Part shown: one piece after another, positions 49,235 through 58,726 of the stretch
How positions within the stretch are numbered: the stretch's first letter is position 1
Layout: each line of letters opens with the position of its first letter
Assembly (NCBI GenBank): GCA_963702235.1
Contig: CAVPBZ010000013.1
Location: 1 to 64,000, forward strand
Direction of reading: 5' to 3'
Source: PALSA-505 sp963702235
GTDB lineage: Bacteria; Actinomycetota; Actinomycetes; Streptosporangiales; Streptosporangiaceae
Length of the DNA stretch: 64,000 nucleotides
Notes under the pieces: generated by a model
What the model was told of the DNA's origin: nothing
The model's input: only the letters and a program-made list of their open reading frames with translations
The model's database searches: none
Translations under genes and position numbers: made by a program

Positions 49235-51049
49235 TTGGAGTCACCACCCGCGCGCCCGGACACCGGCGGCACGGGCCGCAGCCGCGGCTCGAGAACCGTT
49301 ACGGCCGTGGAGAAGGCGCAGGCACGCGACGTGTCGCTGCGCCGCATCGGCCGGCTGTTTACCCCGTACCGCTGGCAGCTGGCGATCGTCACCGCGATCA
49401 TCGCCGCCTCGTCCGTCATCGGGCTGGCATCCCCGTTCCTGCTCCGCGCGGTCATCGACACCGCCCTGCCGGACAGGAACCTGCGGCTACTGGCCTGGCT
49501 GGTCATCGGCATGGTCGCCGTGGCCGCCGTCACCTCGGCCTTCGGGGTGATCCAGACCTGGATCAGCACCAAGGTCGGCCAGCAGGTGATGCACGGCCTG
49601 CGCACGAGCGTCTTCAGCCACCTGCAGCGGCAGTCGGTCGCCTTCTTCACCCGCACCCGCACCGGCGAGGTCCAGTCCCGCATCACCAACGACATCGGCG
49701 GCATGGAATCGGTCGTGACGTCGACCGCGACCTCCATCGCCGCCAACCTCACCACCGCGATAGCCACGGCGGTGGCCATGGCCGTGCTGTCCTGGCGGCT
49801 GTCGCTCATCTCGCTGGTCGTCATGCCGCCGGCCATCTACCTGACCGGCAGGGTGGCCCGGATGCGCCGGGCCATCACCACGGAGCAGCAGCGCGAACTG
49901 GCCAGCCTCAACGTCACCATCGAGGAGGCGCTGTCGATCAACGGCGTCGAGCTGGCCAAGACCATGGGAGCCGGGCCGTCGCTGGTCCGGCGGTTCACGG
50001 CCTCCTCGGCCCGGCTGATCGACCTGGAACTTCGCTCCCAGCTGGCCGGGCGCTGGCGGATGGCCTCGCTGACCATCATCTTCGCCGCGATCCCCGCGAT
50101 CATCTACCTCGCGGCCGGCCTGCCGGTCACCGCCGGCGCGATCTCGATCGGCACCCTGATCGCCTTCACCACCCTGCAGAACAGCCTCTTCCGGCCGCTG
50201 ACCGGGCTACTGAACACCAGCGTCTCCGTGATCAGCTCGCTGGCGCTGTTCGCCCGGATCTTCGAGTACCTCGACCTGCCGGTCGAGGTGGACGACCCCG
50301 CGCACCCGGTCGAGATCGACCCGGCCCGGGTCACCGGGCACGTCCGCCTCTCCGGGGTCAGCTTCACCTACCCTGGCGCTGACCGGACGGCCGTGGCCGG
50401 CCTCGACCTGGACATCCCGGCCGGCAGCACGCTGGCCCTGGTCGGCGAGACCGGATCGGGCAAGACCACCCTGGCCGCGCTCATCGCCCGGCTCTACGAC
50501 CCCAGCACCGGCACCGTCCGCATCGACGGCACCGACATCCGGCAGATGAGACTCGCCGACCTCGCCGCGGTCGTGGGCGTGGTCAGCCAGGAGACCTACC
50601 TGCTGCACACCACCGTTCGGGAGAACCTGCGCTACGCCAGGCCCGGGGCCAGCGACGCCGAGATCGAGGACGCGGCCCGGGCGGCCCAGATCCACGACCT
50701 GATCGCCGGGCTGCCTGACGGGTACGACACCATGGTCGGATCCCGCGGGCACCGCTTCTCCGGGGGCGAGAAGCAACGGCTCGCCATCGCCCGCACGCTG
50801 CTGCGCGACCCGCGCGTGCTCGTGCTGGACGAGGCCACCAGCGCCCTGGACACCGAGACCGAACGCGCGGTCCAGCAGGCGTTCGACACGCTCGCCCGGG
50901 GCCGCACCACGATCACCATCGCGCACCGGCTGTCAACGGTGCGCAACGCCGACCAGATCGTCGTCCTGGACCACGGCCGCATCGTCGAGGCCGGCAGCCA
51001 CTCCAGCCTGATCGCCGGCAACGGCCGCTACGCCGGCCTCGCCGCGTAG
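49235..51049 (+). CDS. ABC exporter, fused permease and ATPase
   Basis: The frame starts at TTG 49235 (604 residues); GTG 49307 is an alternative and would remove a non-conserved Arg/Gly-rich leader. Six membrane helices (residues 40-330) precede an ATPase domain with Walker A GETGSGKTTLAALIARLYDP, the signature FSGGEKQRLAIARTLLRD and Walker B VLVLDEATSALDT, plus the H-loop AHRLSTV. Such half-transporters dimerise to export lipids, drugs or peptides. It is divergent from MarR, which probably regulates it. Confidence 0.93.
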   Translation: MESPPARPDTGGTGRSRGSRTVTAVEKAQARDVSLRRIGRLFTPYRWQLAIVTAIIAASSVIGLASPFLLRAVIDTALPDRNLRLLAWLVIGMVAVAAVTSAFGVIQTWISTKVGQQVMHGLRTSVFSHLQRQSVAFFTRTRTGEVQSRITNDIGGMESVVTSTATSIAANLTTAIATAVAMAVLSWRLSLISLVVMPPAIYLTGRVARMRRAITTEQQRELASLNVTIEEALSINGVELAKTMGAGPSLVRRFTASSARLIDLELRSQLAGRWRMASLTIIFAAIPAIIYLAAGLPVTAGAISIGTLIAFTTLQNSLFRPLTGLLNTSVSVISSLALFARIFEYLDLPVEVDDPAHPVEIDPARVTGHVRLSGVSFTYPGADRTAVAGLDLDIPAGSTLALVGETGSGKTTLAALIARLYDPSTGTVRIDGTDIRQMRLADLAAVVGVVSQETYLLHTTVRENLRYARPGASDAEIEDAARAAQIHDLIAGLPDGYDTMVGSRGHRFSGGEKQRLAIARTLLRDPRVLVLDEATSALDTETERAVQQAFDTLARGRTTITIAHRLSTVRNADQIVVLDHGRIVEAGSHSSLIAGNGRYAGLAA

Positions 51050-51083
51050 ACCGCGGCCCGGCGGCAGCGCGCCGGGGTGGCAG

Positions 51084-51161
51084 CCAGCCGGCGGCTCAGC
51101 GCCAGCCCGCGTTCCTGGACACCCAGCCGGTGGCTCAGAGCCAGCCCGCGTTTCTGGACAC
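51084..51161 (-). repeat. 39-bp tandem duplication at the 3' end of the response-regulator gene
   Basis: Copy 51084-51122 and copy 51123-51161 match at 36 of 39 positions. The second contains the last eight codons and stop of the response regulator; the first lies after the stop and would encode nearly the same tail. Confidence 0.9.
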
Positions 51162-51740
51162 GCGGATGGCGTCAATGCGATTCCGCGCGCCGACCTTGCT
51201 GATCGCGTTGGACAGGTAGTTGCGCACGGTCGCGGGCGACAGCGACAGCTGCGCGGCGATCTGGTCGGTCGGAATCCCGCTCTCGGCCGCGCGCAGCACA
51301 TCGGCTTCCCGCGCGGTCAGCGGGCTGGTGCCGGTCTCCAGCGCCGCCCCGATCAGCTCGGGGTCGATCACCCGCTCGCCGCGGGCGATGCGGCGGATCC
51401 CGTCGGCCAGGGTCTGCGCGGGCGCATCCTTGGTGATGAAGCCGCGGACGTGCACTTTCAGTGCCCGGAGCAGGTTGCCGGGCTGGCTCAGCCCGGTCAG
51501 CATGAGGATCTTGCAGTCGGGAATCTCCTCGCGCAGCTGCCCGGCGGCGGTCAGGCCGTCCAGCCCGGGCAGGTCGATGTCCAGCACCGCGACGTCGGGC
51601 CTGGTCCGCAGCGCGGTCGCCGTGATCTGGTCGCCGCGCTCGAGCTCGGCGACCACCTCCATGTCCGCTTCGAGGGACAGCAACGCGACGAGCGCGCCGC
51701 GGATCATGTGCATGTCCTCGGCGATCAGCACCCGGATCAC
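51135..51740 (-). CDS. NarL/LuxR-family response regulator
   Basis: The protein has 201 residues. The receiver domain has the acidic pocket (MIRVLIAEDMHMIRGALVAL), phosphoacceptor Asp in DVAVLDIDLPGLDG and Lys in GFITKDAPAQTLADGIRRIA. The C-terminal LuxR helix-turn-helix is LTAREADVLRAAESGIPTDQ, then IAAQLSLSPATVRNYLSNAI. It overlaps the histidine kinase by four bases and forms a two-component system with it. The gene's tail is tandemly duplicated downstream. Confidence 0.94.
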   Translation of the reverse strand: MIRVLIAEDMHMIRGALVALLSLEADMEVVAELERGDQITATALRTRPDVAVLDIDLPGLDGLTAAGQLREEIPDCKILMLTGLSQPGNLLRALKVHVRGFITKDAPAQTLADGIRRIARGERVIDPELIGAALETGTSPLTAREADVLRAAESGIPTDQIAAQLSLSPATVRNYLSNAISKVGARNRIDAIRVSRNAGWL

Positions 51741-52891
51741 GTGATCTCCTCGGGGATCCAGACGCGCAGCCGGAACCTGCCGTCGCCGGGCGCCTCAGCG
51801 CGGACCGAGCCGGACAGCGCCTCGGCGCGCTCGGCCAGCCCGGCCAGGCCGGATCCGCGGCCTGATGTGCCCTGCGCTCCGTCGTTGGCCACCTCGAGCC
51901 AGACGCCCCCGTCCCCGGCTCCGAGCACGATCGAGCAGGTGCGGGCGTCGCTGTGCCGCAGCACGTTCGTCGTGCCTTCCCGCACGGCCCAGGCGAGCAC
52001 CTGCTGGGCGTGTCCCGGCAGCACGGAAAGATCCGTGTTGATACCGACCTCGATACCCGCGGCGCTGAGCAGGCCCGCTGCGGCGTCGATCTCTCCTCGC
52101 AGCGAAACGGAATGCTCATCGCGGGCAATCGCGAGCACGTCATGCAGCGCGCTCCTGGCCACTCCGGTCAGGCTCTCGATCTCCGAACGAGCCCGGGCCG
52201 GGTCGAACGGCAGCAGCCGGAGCGCCAGGTCGCCTTTGAGCGAGATCGCGGACAGGCTCTGGCCCAGCAGGTCGTGCAAGTCACGCGAGACCCGCAGCCG
52301 CTCTTGCCCGATGGCTCCCTCAGCGTGCTCGGTCCTGGCGGCGTACAGCTCGTCGGCGGCCTTGACCAGGCGTACCGCGGCATACAAGGCGGCGCTGTAC
52401 AGCAGGAAATCTCCCGTCCAGGCCACCCCGTCGTAGACGATCACCGAGGCTGGCCAGTGGCCAGCCGCGTCCACCACCATGGCCGTTACCGCGGTGCCGA
52501 GCGCGGGAGCCGCGACGGCGACTACGCGGAGCCAGCCGCGCAGCAACATCGCCGCGGAGGCGATCAGGAGTATCTGAGTGGCCGCCCAGTTCCAGGTGAA
52601 CCAGTAGATCGGCAGGTAAACGCCGACAGCGAGCGCCAGCAACGTCCACTGCCAGCCGGCCGGCCGCTCACCGCGAGCCGCGGCGAAGCTGTGCCGGAGG
52701 TGGAGCCAGCCGAGCGCGAGGCCGAGCGGCACGACGAGGGCGGGACTCCCCGACGCGCCGCCGCCCAGGCCGATGATCGTCCAGATCGGGCACTCCGCTA
52801 TGAACGGGGCGTTCATGGCCGCCAGGAACCACCGCGCCCGCCGGGTGAGCCACAGCGGGTAGCCGGGCTGCCCGACCGTCACGGCGGTCAC
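51737..52891 (-). CDS. Membrane sensor histidine kinase (NarL-partner type)
   Basis: The protein has 384 residues. Four or five membrane helices occupy residues 20-170. The HisKA_3 box is RLRVSRDLHDLLGQSLSAIS with the phosphoacceptor His. The catalytic domain has an N box AVREGTTNVLRHS and the Gly box GRGSGLAGLAERAEAL. The sensed signal is unknown, with no large extracellular loop, as in DesK-like kinases. It overlaps the response regulator and the kinase-like protein upstream by four bases each. Confidence 0.94.
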   Translation of the reverse strand: MTAVTVGQPGYPLWLTRRARWFLAAMNAPFIAECPIWTIIGLGGGASGSPALVVPLGLALGWLHLRHSFAAARGERPAGWQWTLLALAVGVYLPIYWFTWNWAATQILLIASAAMLLRGWLRVVAVAAPALGTAVTAMVVDAAGHWPASVIVYDGVAWTGDFLLYSAALYAAVRLVKAADELYAARTEHAEGAIGQERLRVSRDLHDLLGQSLSAISLKGDLALRLLPFDPARARSEIESLTGVARSALHDVLAIARDEHSVSLRGEIDAAAGLLSAAGIEVGINTDLSVLPGHAQQVLAWAVREGTTNVLRHSDARTCSIVLGAGDGGVWLEVANDGAQGTSGRGSGLAGLAERAEALSGSVRAEAPGDGRFRLRVWIPEEIT

Positions 52892-54102
52892 GCCGCCACC
52901 ACCTCGGCCGCGCCGGGGCCGCCCCGGTCGGTGCGAAGCTCGAGCCGGGTCTGGCCGCCTTCGCGCGTCACCATGATCAGGCAGGTCCTCGGCGGTGCGC
53001 CGTCGCGGAGCAGGCGGGTGAGGGCCGCGCGCAGCGCGGCCCGCGGCGCCTCGTCGATCGTGTCGGGCAGGTCGCCGGACGGCAGCGACAGCCGGGTCTC
53101 GATGCCGACCGCGGTCAGTAGCTCCGCCGCGGTGTCCAGCTCGGCCCGCAGCGAGACCTGCTGGTAGCTGCGGACCATCCGCCGGGCCTGCGCCAGGGTG
53201 GTGCGCGAATCCTCGATCAGGGCCCGCAGCTCAGCCTCCAGCGTCGCGCGGTCCCCGCCGACCTGGGTCGCGGCCCGCTGCCCGCGGACGACGATCGACT
53301 CAAGCGCCGCAGCCAGGGTCCGGCGCAGCTCGCCGTCGATGCGCAACCGCTCCCGGGTGACCGCCTCCTCGGCCAGCGTCAGCCGGGCCGCCTGCAGCCG
53401 CCGGATGGCCGCGGCCAGCCACACCAGCACGAACAGCGTCGCGGTCCGGTTCGCCATCGAGAGCGCGTACCAGCCTGCGACGTTGTTCGGATCACCGAGC
53501 AGCAGCGCCACCGGCCAGGTCGCGGCCACCAGGCCGATGGCCACCACATAGGACCAGGGACGGCGGACGACGATCAGCGCGGAGACGGCGAGCCAGGAGA
53601 ACTCCATCACCCAGGCACTCCCGACCAGGGGCAGCGCGCCGATGATGATGGCGGCCATCGCCGCCAGCGTCCACATCCCGCCTGGCGGGCGGGCCGCATG
53701 GGTCGCATACCAGACGTGCCGCAGGTGCAGCGGGAGATAGGCCGCCACGGCCGCCAGCGCCCACATCCCGCGGTCGTAGCCGCCGTTGCGCACCACGAAG
53801 ATGTACGCGACGTGCAGGCAGGGGAAGAAAATGGCGACGACCACCGCGGTCGCCGTTGCGAGCCGAGTGGTTCGTTCGGATGGCGCGAATCCGTGCAGTC
53901 TGGCCGCCGCGTAAGAGCGCATGGTGTGCGGCCAGGATAGACGAGGCGGCGGCACTGCTTCCAGCGCTCCCCGCGGCGCTCGCGGCCCAGGCCGCGGCGC
54001 TCGCGGCGCGGGCCGGTGACCTTGCGGGGCAGGCCACGACGCTCGCGGCGCGGCCCGGGGAGCCTCCGGCACAGGCCGGGGAGCCTCCAGCGACGTCGTC
54101 AT
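52888..54102 (-). CDS. Degenerate histidine-kinase-like membrane protein
   Basis: The frame gives 404 residues from ATG 54102; ATG 53922 (344 residues) would omit an Ala/Pro/Arg-rich leader and may be the true start. Four or five membrane helices mirror those of the neighbouring kinase. The region that should hold the phosphoacceptor reads RERLRIDGELRRTLAAALES: the His of the R-D-x-H-D motif is replaced. In the would-be ATPase domain the N box reads LRAALTRLLRDGA without Asn, and the Gly box is lost. It cannot autophosphorylate, so a dimerisation or sensory accessory role to the next kinase is likely. It overlaps that gene by GTGA. Confidence 0.82.
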   Translation of the reverse strand: MTTSLEAPRPVPEAPRAAPRASWPAPQGHRPAPRAPRPGPRAPRGALEAVPPPRLSWPHTMRSYAAARLHGFAPSERTTRLATATAVVVAIFFPCLHVAYIFVVRNGGYDRGMWALAAVAAYLPLHLRHVWYATHAARPPGGMWTLAAMAAIIIGALPLVGSAWVMEFSWLAVSALIVVRRPWSYVVAIGLVAATWPVALLLGDPNNVAGWYALSMANRTATLFVLVWLAAAIRRLQAARLTLAEEAVTRERLRIDGELRRTLAAALESIVVRGQRAATQVGGDRATLEAELRALIEDSRTTLAQARRMVRSYQQVSLRAELDTAAELLTAVGIETRLSLPSGDLPDTIDEAPRAALRAALTRLLRDGAPPRTCLIMVTREGGQTRLELRTDRGGPGAAEVVAA

Positions 54103-54352
54103 CCGCGGGTATCCCTCCGGGCCTGGAAGGCGGCCGCGGGCGCGGCCGGCTCAGTCAGTCTCGCCGGCACGCCCGGGCGCCCGGTAGATGCGCGTATCAC
54201 CGGCGGCTGATGACGTTCATCATCGGTGTCCGCACGCGAATGTCTGCGCCAGGTCAGGACATCGGCATCTGGTGCCGCGGCAGCCCGGGCGACGAGGCTC
54301 TGGTGGACATGAGGAACGTTTCGGACCTGCAGCCACTCGGGAAGGCAGCGCG

Positions 54353-55754
54353 ATGACCGTGACAGGAAACGTGGCGACAGCGGACCGGCCGCGCGGCCGG
54401 CTGGACCGGCAGCTGGACCGGCAGCTCGACGGGCAGCTGCTGCTGCCGGGAGACGCCGGATACGACGATGCGCGCGCCGTGTGGAACGCGCTGGTGGACC
54501 GGCGGCCGACGATGATCATCCGGTGCGCCAGCCGGAGGGACGTGGTGACCGCGGTACGCACGGCCCGCGAGCTTGACCTGGAGATCGGGGTGAAATGCGG
54601 CGGCCACAGCGCGCTCGGGCTGGCCGTGCCGGAGGAGGGGCTGATGATCGACCTCAGCCCGATGGGCGCGGTCCGGGTCGACCCGGCCCGGCGGCGCGCC
54701 TGGGTGCAGGGCGGTGCGCTGCTCGGCGCCCTTGACGCCGCGTCGCAGCACTACGGCCTGGCCACGACCGCCGGGAACGTCTCGCACACCGGCGTCGGCG
54801 GGCTGACGCTGGGCGGCGGGATGGGCTGGCTCGCCCGCCAGCACGGCCTGGCCTGCGACAACGTCGAGTCGTTCGAGGTGGTCACCGCGACCGGGGAGAT
54901 CATCACGGCGAGCCGGACCGAGCATCCTGACCTGTTCTGGGGCCTGCGCGGCGGCGGCGGCAACTTCGGCGTCGTCACCCGGTTCGAGTTCCGGCTGCAC
55001 CGGGTGCGGGGCCGGGTGCTGGCCGCCGAGTTCGCGTTCCCGGCCCGGCAGGCGGCGAGCGCGCTGCGCGGCTGGCGGGATCTGCTGCCGGCAGTCCCCC
55101 GGCAGGCCACGCTCAGCGCCGACGCGGGGCCCGACGGCATGGCCACCGTCGAGCTCGTGTGGGTCGGCGACCCCGGGCGTGGCCGTCGGCTGCTGCCCGC
55201 GGTGCGGGCGCTCGGCCGCCCGGTGAGCGAGCGCGTGCTCGAGATGTCCTACCTCGAGCTGCAGCGGAGAATCCGACTCCGTCCAGGGGCATGCGCTGCG
55301 CCGGTATTCCACCGGCCACTACCTGCGCCAGCTGCCGGACGAGGCCATCGAGGCGTTCCTGCACCGGGGCGCCCCGGACCGGCGGGGCGAGCACCTGCCC
55401 AGCGCCGGGCTGCTGGGCTATGGCGGGGCCATCGCCGACGTCGGTGACGACGACACCGCCTTCAGCCACCGGGACGCGGCCGTCGAGTTCGGCGCCGGCG
55501 TCAGCTGGACCGACCCCGCCGAGGACCAGGCCCGGATGGCCGCCGCCCGGCGCTGCGCCGCGGCGCTCGATCCGTACGCCAGCGGGGTCTATGTCAATTT
55601 CCTCAACGACGAAGGCGCCGAGGGCGTGCAGCGCGCCTACTCAGCCGCCAAGCTCGCCCGGCTGACCGCGGTGAAGACCGCTTATGACCCGGACAACGTG
55701 TTCCACCTCAATCACAACATCACGCCCGCGCCCACCGCGGGCGCGCCCGGCTAG
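54353..55754 (+). pseudogene. FAD-linked oxidase (berberine-bridge type), frameshifted
   Basis: ATG 54353 opens an FAD-binding PCMH domain: RTARELDLEIGVKCGGHSAL (His for covalent FAD), WVQGGALLGALDAASQHYGL and HTGVGGLTLGGGMGWLARQH. An extra C at 55273-55274 shifts the frame. The substrate/BBE part continues in frame 0 (RIDSVQGHALRRYSTGHYLR, VYVNFLNDEG, and the BBE end YDPDNVFHLNHNI) to 55754. The usual second flavin-linking Cys position is Ser/His here (GNVSHTGVGG), so bicovalent FAD is not expected. The restored length of about 466 residues is normal. Loss of function or sequence error are both possible. Confidence 0.88.
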
Positions 55755-55849
55755 CCGATCACGGCGCGCTGCTCCCGGCCGCGCGCTCCGCCATTCGCCG
55801 CCAGTCCCGCGCACGCACGAAACACCGGCACACACAACAGGAGATCACC

Positions 55850-56449
55850 ATGGGAAAGCTGGTTGTCACCGAGTTCATCTCGCTGGACGGCATCATCGAG
55901 GACCCCGGCGGTGCGGAGGGCACGCCGCACGGGGGCTGGAGCTTCCGCTCGCCGACCCCTGACGGCGAGCAGATCAAGTTCGAGGAACTGCTCGCCAGCG
56001 ACGTGCAGCTGCTGGGCCGGGTGACCTACGAAGGCTTCGCCGCGGCGTGGCCGGCGATGGAAGCGGAGACCGGCGAGTTCGGCAAGCGGATGAACAGCAT
56101 GCCGAAGGTCGTCGTCTCCACCACCCTCACGGAGCCGGCCTGGAACAACACGACGGTCATCAGCGGCAACGTCGCCGAGCAGGTGGCCAGGCTGAAAGAG
56201 CAGTACGCCGGCGACGTGCTCGTCCCGGCCAGCGCCACGCTCGTGGACACGCTGCGCGAGCACGACCTGGTCGACGAGTACCGGCTGATGGTGCATCCGG
56301 TCGTGCTGGGCAGCGGCAAGCGGCTGTTCAAGCAGGGCGCGGCCGGCACCGAGCTGGAACTCACCGACAGCCGCAAGGTCGGGCCCGACGTGCTGCTGCT
56401 CACCTACCGCCCGGTGAACAGGAAAGACGGCCCCGGCAGTGCGAGCTAG
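55850..56449 (+). CDS. Dihydrofolate-reductase-family (RibD_C-like) protein
   Basis: The 199-residue protein follows AGGAGAT before ATG 55850. Features of stand-alone DHFR/YwjB-like proteins are visible: KLVVTEFISLDGIIEDPGGA, LLGRVTYEGFAAAWPAM, LVPASATLVDTLREHDLVDE and HPVVLGSGKRLFKQG. These are probable NADPH-dependent reductases, with no confirmed substrate. The stop overlaps the convergent serA-like gene by four bases. Confidence 0.9.
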   Translation: MGKLVVTEFISLDGIIEDPGGAEGTPHGGWSFRSPTPDGEQIKFEELLASDVQLLGRVTYEGFAAAWPAMEAETGEFGKRMNSMPKVVVSTTLTEPAWNNTTVISGNVAEQVARLKEQYAGDVLVPASATLVDTLREHDLVDEYRLMVHPVVLGSGKRLFKQGAAGTELELTDSRKVGPDVLLLTYRPVNRKDGPGSAS

Positions 56450-57672
56450 CCGGCCAGGCTGCGGAGCCTTATCGTCACGTCCATCGCGCGCAGGCCGCCG
56501 AGCATCTCGTCGGTGTACTCGGTGGCGATGTCGGTGAGCACATAGCCGAGGTCGTCACGCGTGCCGAGCAGCTGGCCCTCGATGTTGCTGCCGTGCTCGG
56601 CGAGCAGCTGGTTGATCGTGGCCAGCACGCCAGGGACGTTGCGGTGCAGGTGCACCAGGCGGCAGGTCCCCGGCGCGCGCGGCAGCGCGACGCCGGGCAG
56701 GTTGACGCTGAGCGATGTCGTGCCCGAGCTGAGGTAGTCGTGCAGCTTCCCGGCCACGAACTGGCCGATGTCCTGCTGCGCCTCCTCGGTCGAGCCGCCG
56801 ACGTGCGGGGTGAGGATGACGTTGGGCAGGCCGCGCAGCGCGGAGGAAAACTCCTCGCCGCGGCCCCGCGGCTCGGCCGGGAACACGTTGACGGCGGCCC
56901 CGGCCAGATGCCCGGACTCGATGTGCCGCCGCAGCGCGGCGTGGTTGACGACGAAGCCGCGGGACAGGTTGAGGAACAGGCTGCCCGGCCGCATCGCCGC
57001 GAACTCCGCCGCGCCGAACAGCCCGCTGTTGCCCGGGCGGCCGTCCACGTGCAGGGTGACCACGTCGGAGAGCTCCAGCAGTTCTTCCAGCGTGCCGCAG
57101 CGCCGCGCGTTGCCCAGCGCCAGCTTGTCCGCCGTGTCGTAGAAGAACACGGTCATGCCGAGGTTCTCCGCCAGCACCGAGAGCTGGCCGCCGATGTTGC
57201 CGAAGCCGACGATCCCCAGCCGGCGCCCGCGCACCTCGTGGCTGCCGCTCGCTGACTTGTCCCAGACGCCCTGGTGCATCTGGGCGTTCTTGTCGGTCAG
57301 CCGCCGGGTCATCGCGATGATCTCGGCCAGGGCCAGCTCCACCACGCTGCGCGTGTTGGAGAACGGGGCGTTGAACACCGCGATCCCGCGCCGCGACGCC
57401 GCGGTCAGGTCCACCTGGTTGGTACCGATGCAGAACGCGCCCACGGCGAGCAGGTCAGGCGCGCTGGCCAGGACGCGCTCGGTCACGTGCGTCCCGGACC
57501 GGATGCCCAGCAGCTGGACGCCGCCGATCGCGGCGATCAGCTCGTCCTCATCCAGGGCAGCCGCCCTGGTCTCCACCCGGTAGCCGTCCTTGGCCAGCCG
57601 CGCGGCGGCGTCCGGGTGAATGTTCTCCAGCAGCAGCACCCGAGTCTGCCCAGCCGAGCGGTCCAGTATCAC
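56446..57672 (-). CDS. serA: D-3-phosphoglycerate dehydrogenase (ACT-containing, about 410 residues)
   Basis: The 408-residue enzyme has the length of the E. coli SerA class. Substrate-binding strands flank a Rossmann domain with GIVGFGNIGGQLSVLAENLG. The catalytic Arg lies in LFLNLSRGFVVNH, Glu in VNVFPAEP and His in ILTPHVGGSTEEAQ. The C-terminal ACT domain (HRNVPGVLATINQLLAEHGS) senses serine in homologues. It catalyses the first step of serine biosynthesis from 3-phosphoglycerate with NAD. It stands alone on the minus strand. Confidence 0.9.
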   Translation of the reverse strand: MILDRSAGQTRVLLLENIHPDAAARLAKDGYRVETRAAALDEDELIAAIGGVQLLGIRSGTHVTERVLASAPDLLAVGAFCIGTNQVDLTAASRRGIAVFNAPFSNTRSVVELALAEIIAMTRRLTDKNAQMHQGVWDKSASGSHEVRGRRLGIVGFGNIGGQLSVLAENLGMTVFFYDTADKLALGNARRCGTLEELLELSDVVTLHVDGRPGNSGLFGAAEFAAMRPGSLFLNLSRGFVVNHAALRRHIESGHLAGAAVNVFPAEPRGRGEEFSSALRGLPNVILTPHVGGSTEEAQQDIGQFVAGKLHDYLSSGTTSLSVNLPGVALPRAPGTCRLVHLHRNVPGVLATINQLLAEHGSNIEGQLLGTRDDLGYVLTDIATEYTDEMLGGLRAMDVTIRLRSLAG

Positions 57673-57745
57673 CCCATCAGCCTAGCCAGCGATCGGTGCG
57701 CGCAAGCCGGCCGATCGATGACAATGGCGGGGTGGAGGCTGAGCA

Positions 57746-58726
57746 GTGCAGCTGACGATCATCGGCGCCGGGGCCATCGGCGGGACCATCGGCGCCCACC
57801 TCGCGCGGGACGGCCACGACGTCCTGCTTTGCGACACCGACCAGGCCCACGTCAACGCGATCAACCGCAGCGGGCTGAGCATCGAGGGCCCGGTGGAGAA
57901 CTTCACCGCCGCCGTCCGCGCGGTGACCCCGGACGGCCTGCCCGGCTCGATCGGCCGGGCGGCGATCGCCGTGAAGAGCCATCACACGGCGCAGGCCGCG
58001 CGGTTGCTCCGCGGCCGCCTGGCCGCCCCCGGCTACGTCGTCAGCTGCCAGAACGGCCTGACCGCCGACGCCATCACCGCCGTGACCGGCCCGGGGCGGC
58101 TGGTGGCCAGCTTCATCAACTTCGGCGCCGACCTGGTCGCGCCCGGCCGGATCCTGCAGGGCAATGCCGCCACCGTCCGGGTCGGCGAGCCGGGCGGCGG
58201 CGCGATCACCCCGCGGGTCGCCGAGCTGGCCCGGGCGCTGCCCTACGCGCAGGCCACCGGCAACATCATGGGCTTCCTGTGGGGCAAGGAGGCCTACGGC
58301 GCGATGCTGTTCGCCGGCGCGGTCAGCCCGCTGTCCATCGCCGAGACGCTGGAGGATCCGCGCTGGCGGCCGCTCATGCTGGCCATCGCCCGCGAGGTGC
58401 TGGCGCAGGCCCCGGTGCCGCCGGAGGGCTTCGACGGGTTCGAGCCCGCCGACCTGGCGGGCTCGCTGGACCGGCTGGCGGCGTTCAACCGCGGCAGCGC
58501 CAAGTCGCACAGCGGCGTCTACCGGGACCTGGTGGTGCGCAAGCGCAAGACCGAGGCGGACAGCCAGCTGGGAGCGCTGACCGGACCGCTGACCGGCTAC
58601 GTGGTCAGGCTCATCCACGCTATCGAGCGGGGCGAGCGGCCCTGTGACGTGGCCAACCTGGAGGAGCTGGCGGGCTACGAGCGACGGCTGCGCGACGGCC
58701 GCGCCGCGGCGCCGTGCCGCCCTTAG
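57746..58726 (+). CDS. Ketopantoate reductase-family oxidoreductase (ApbA/PanE)
   Basis: The protein has 326 residues and starts at GTG 57746. The N-terminal NADPH motif is MQLTIIGAGAIGGTIGAHLA, followed by VVSCQNGLTADAITAVTGPG. The C-terminal helical domain has LWGKEAYGAMLFAGAVSPLS with the catalytic Lys, and SAKSHSGVYRDLVVRKRKTE. The family reduces 2-dehydropantoate for CoA biosynthesis. Length and the SHSGVYRD segment fit ApbA_C, but paralogues with other substrates exist and no other pantothenate gene is nearby. Confidence 0.88.
   Translation: MQLTIIGAGAIGGTIGAHLARDGHDVLLCDTDQAHVNAINRSGLSIEGPVENFTAAVRAVTPDGLPGSIGRAAIAVKSHHTAQAARLLRGRLAAPGYVVSCQNGLTADAITAVTGPGRLVASFINFGADLVAPGRILQGNAATVRVGEPGGGAITPRVAELARALPYAQATGNIMGFLWGKEAYGAMLFAGAVSPLSIAETLEDPRWRPLMLAIAREVLAQAPVPPEGFDGFEPADLAGSLDRLAAFNRGSAKSHSGVYRDLVVRKRKTEADSQLGALTGPLTGYVVRLIHAIERGERPCDVANLEELAGYERRLRDGRAAAPCRP

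Noticed and set aside
49069..50382. A 437-codon frame within the ABC exporter
   Set aside because: The other frame carries intact Walker A, signature and Walker B motifs; this one is Arg/His/Pro-rich without domains.
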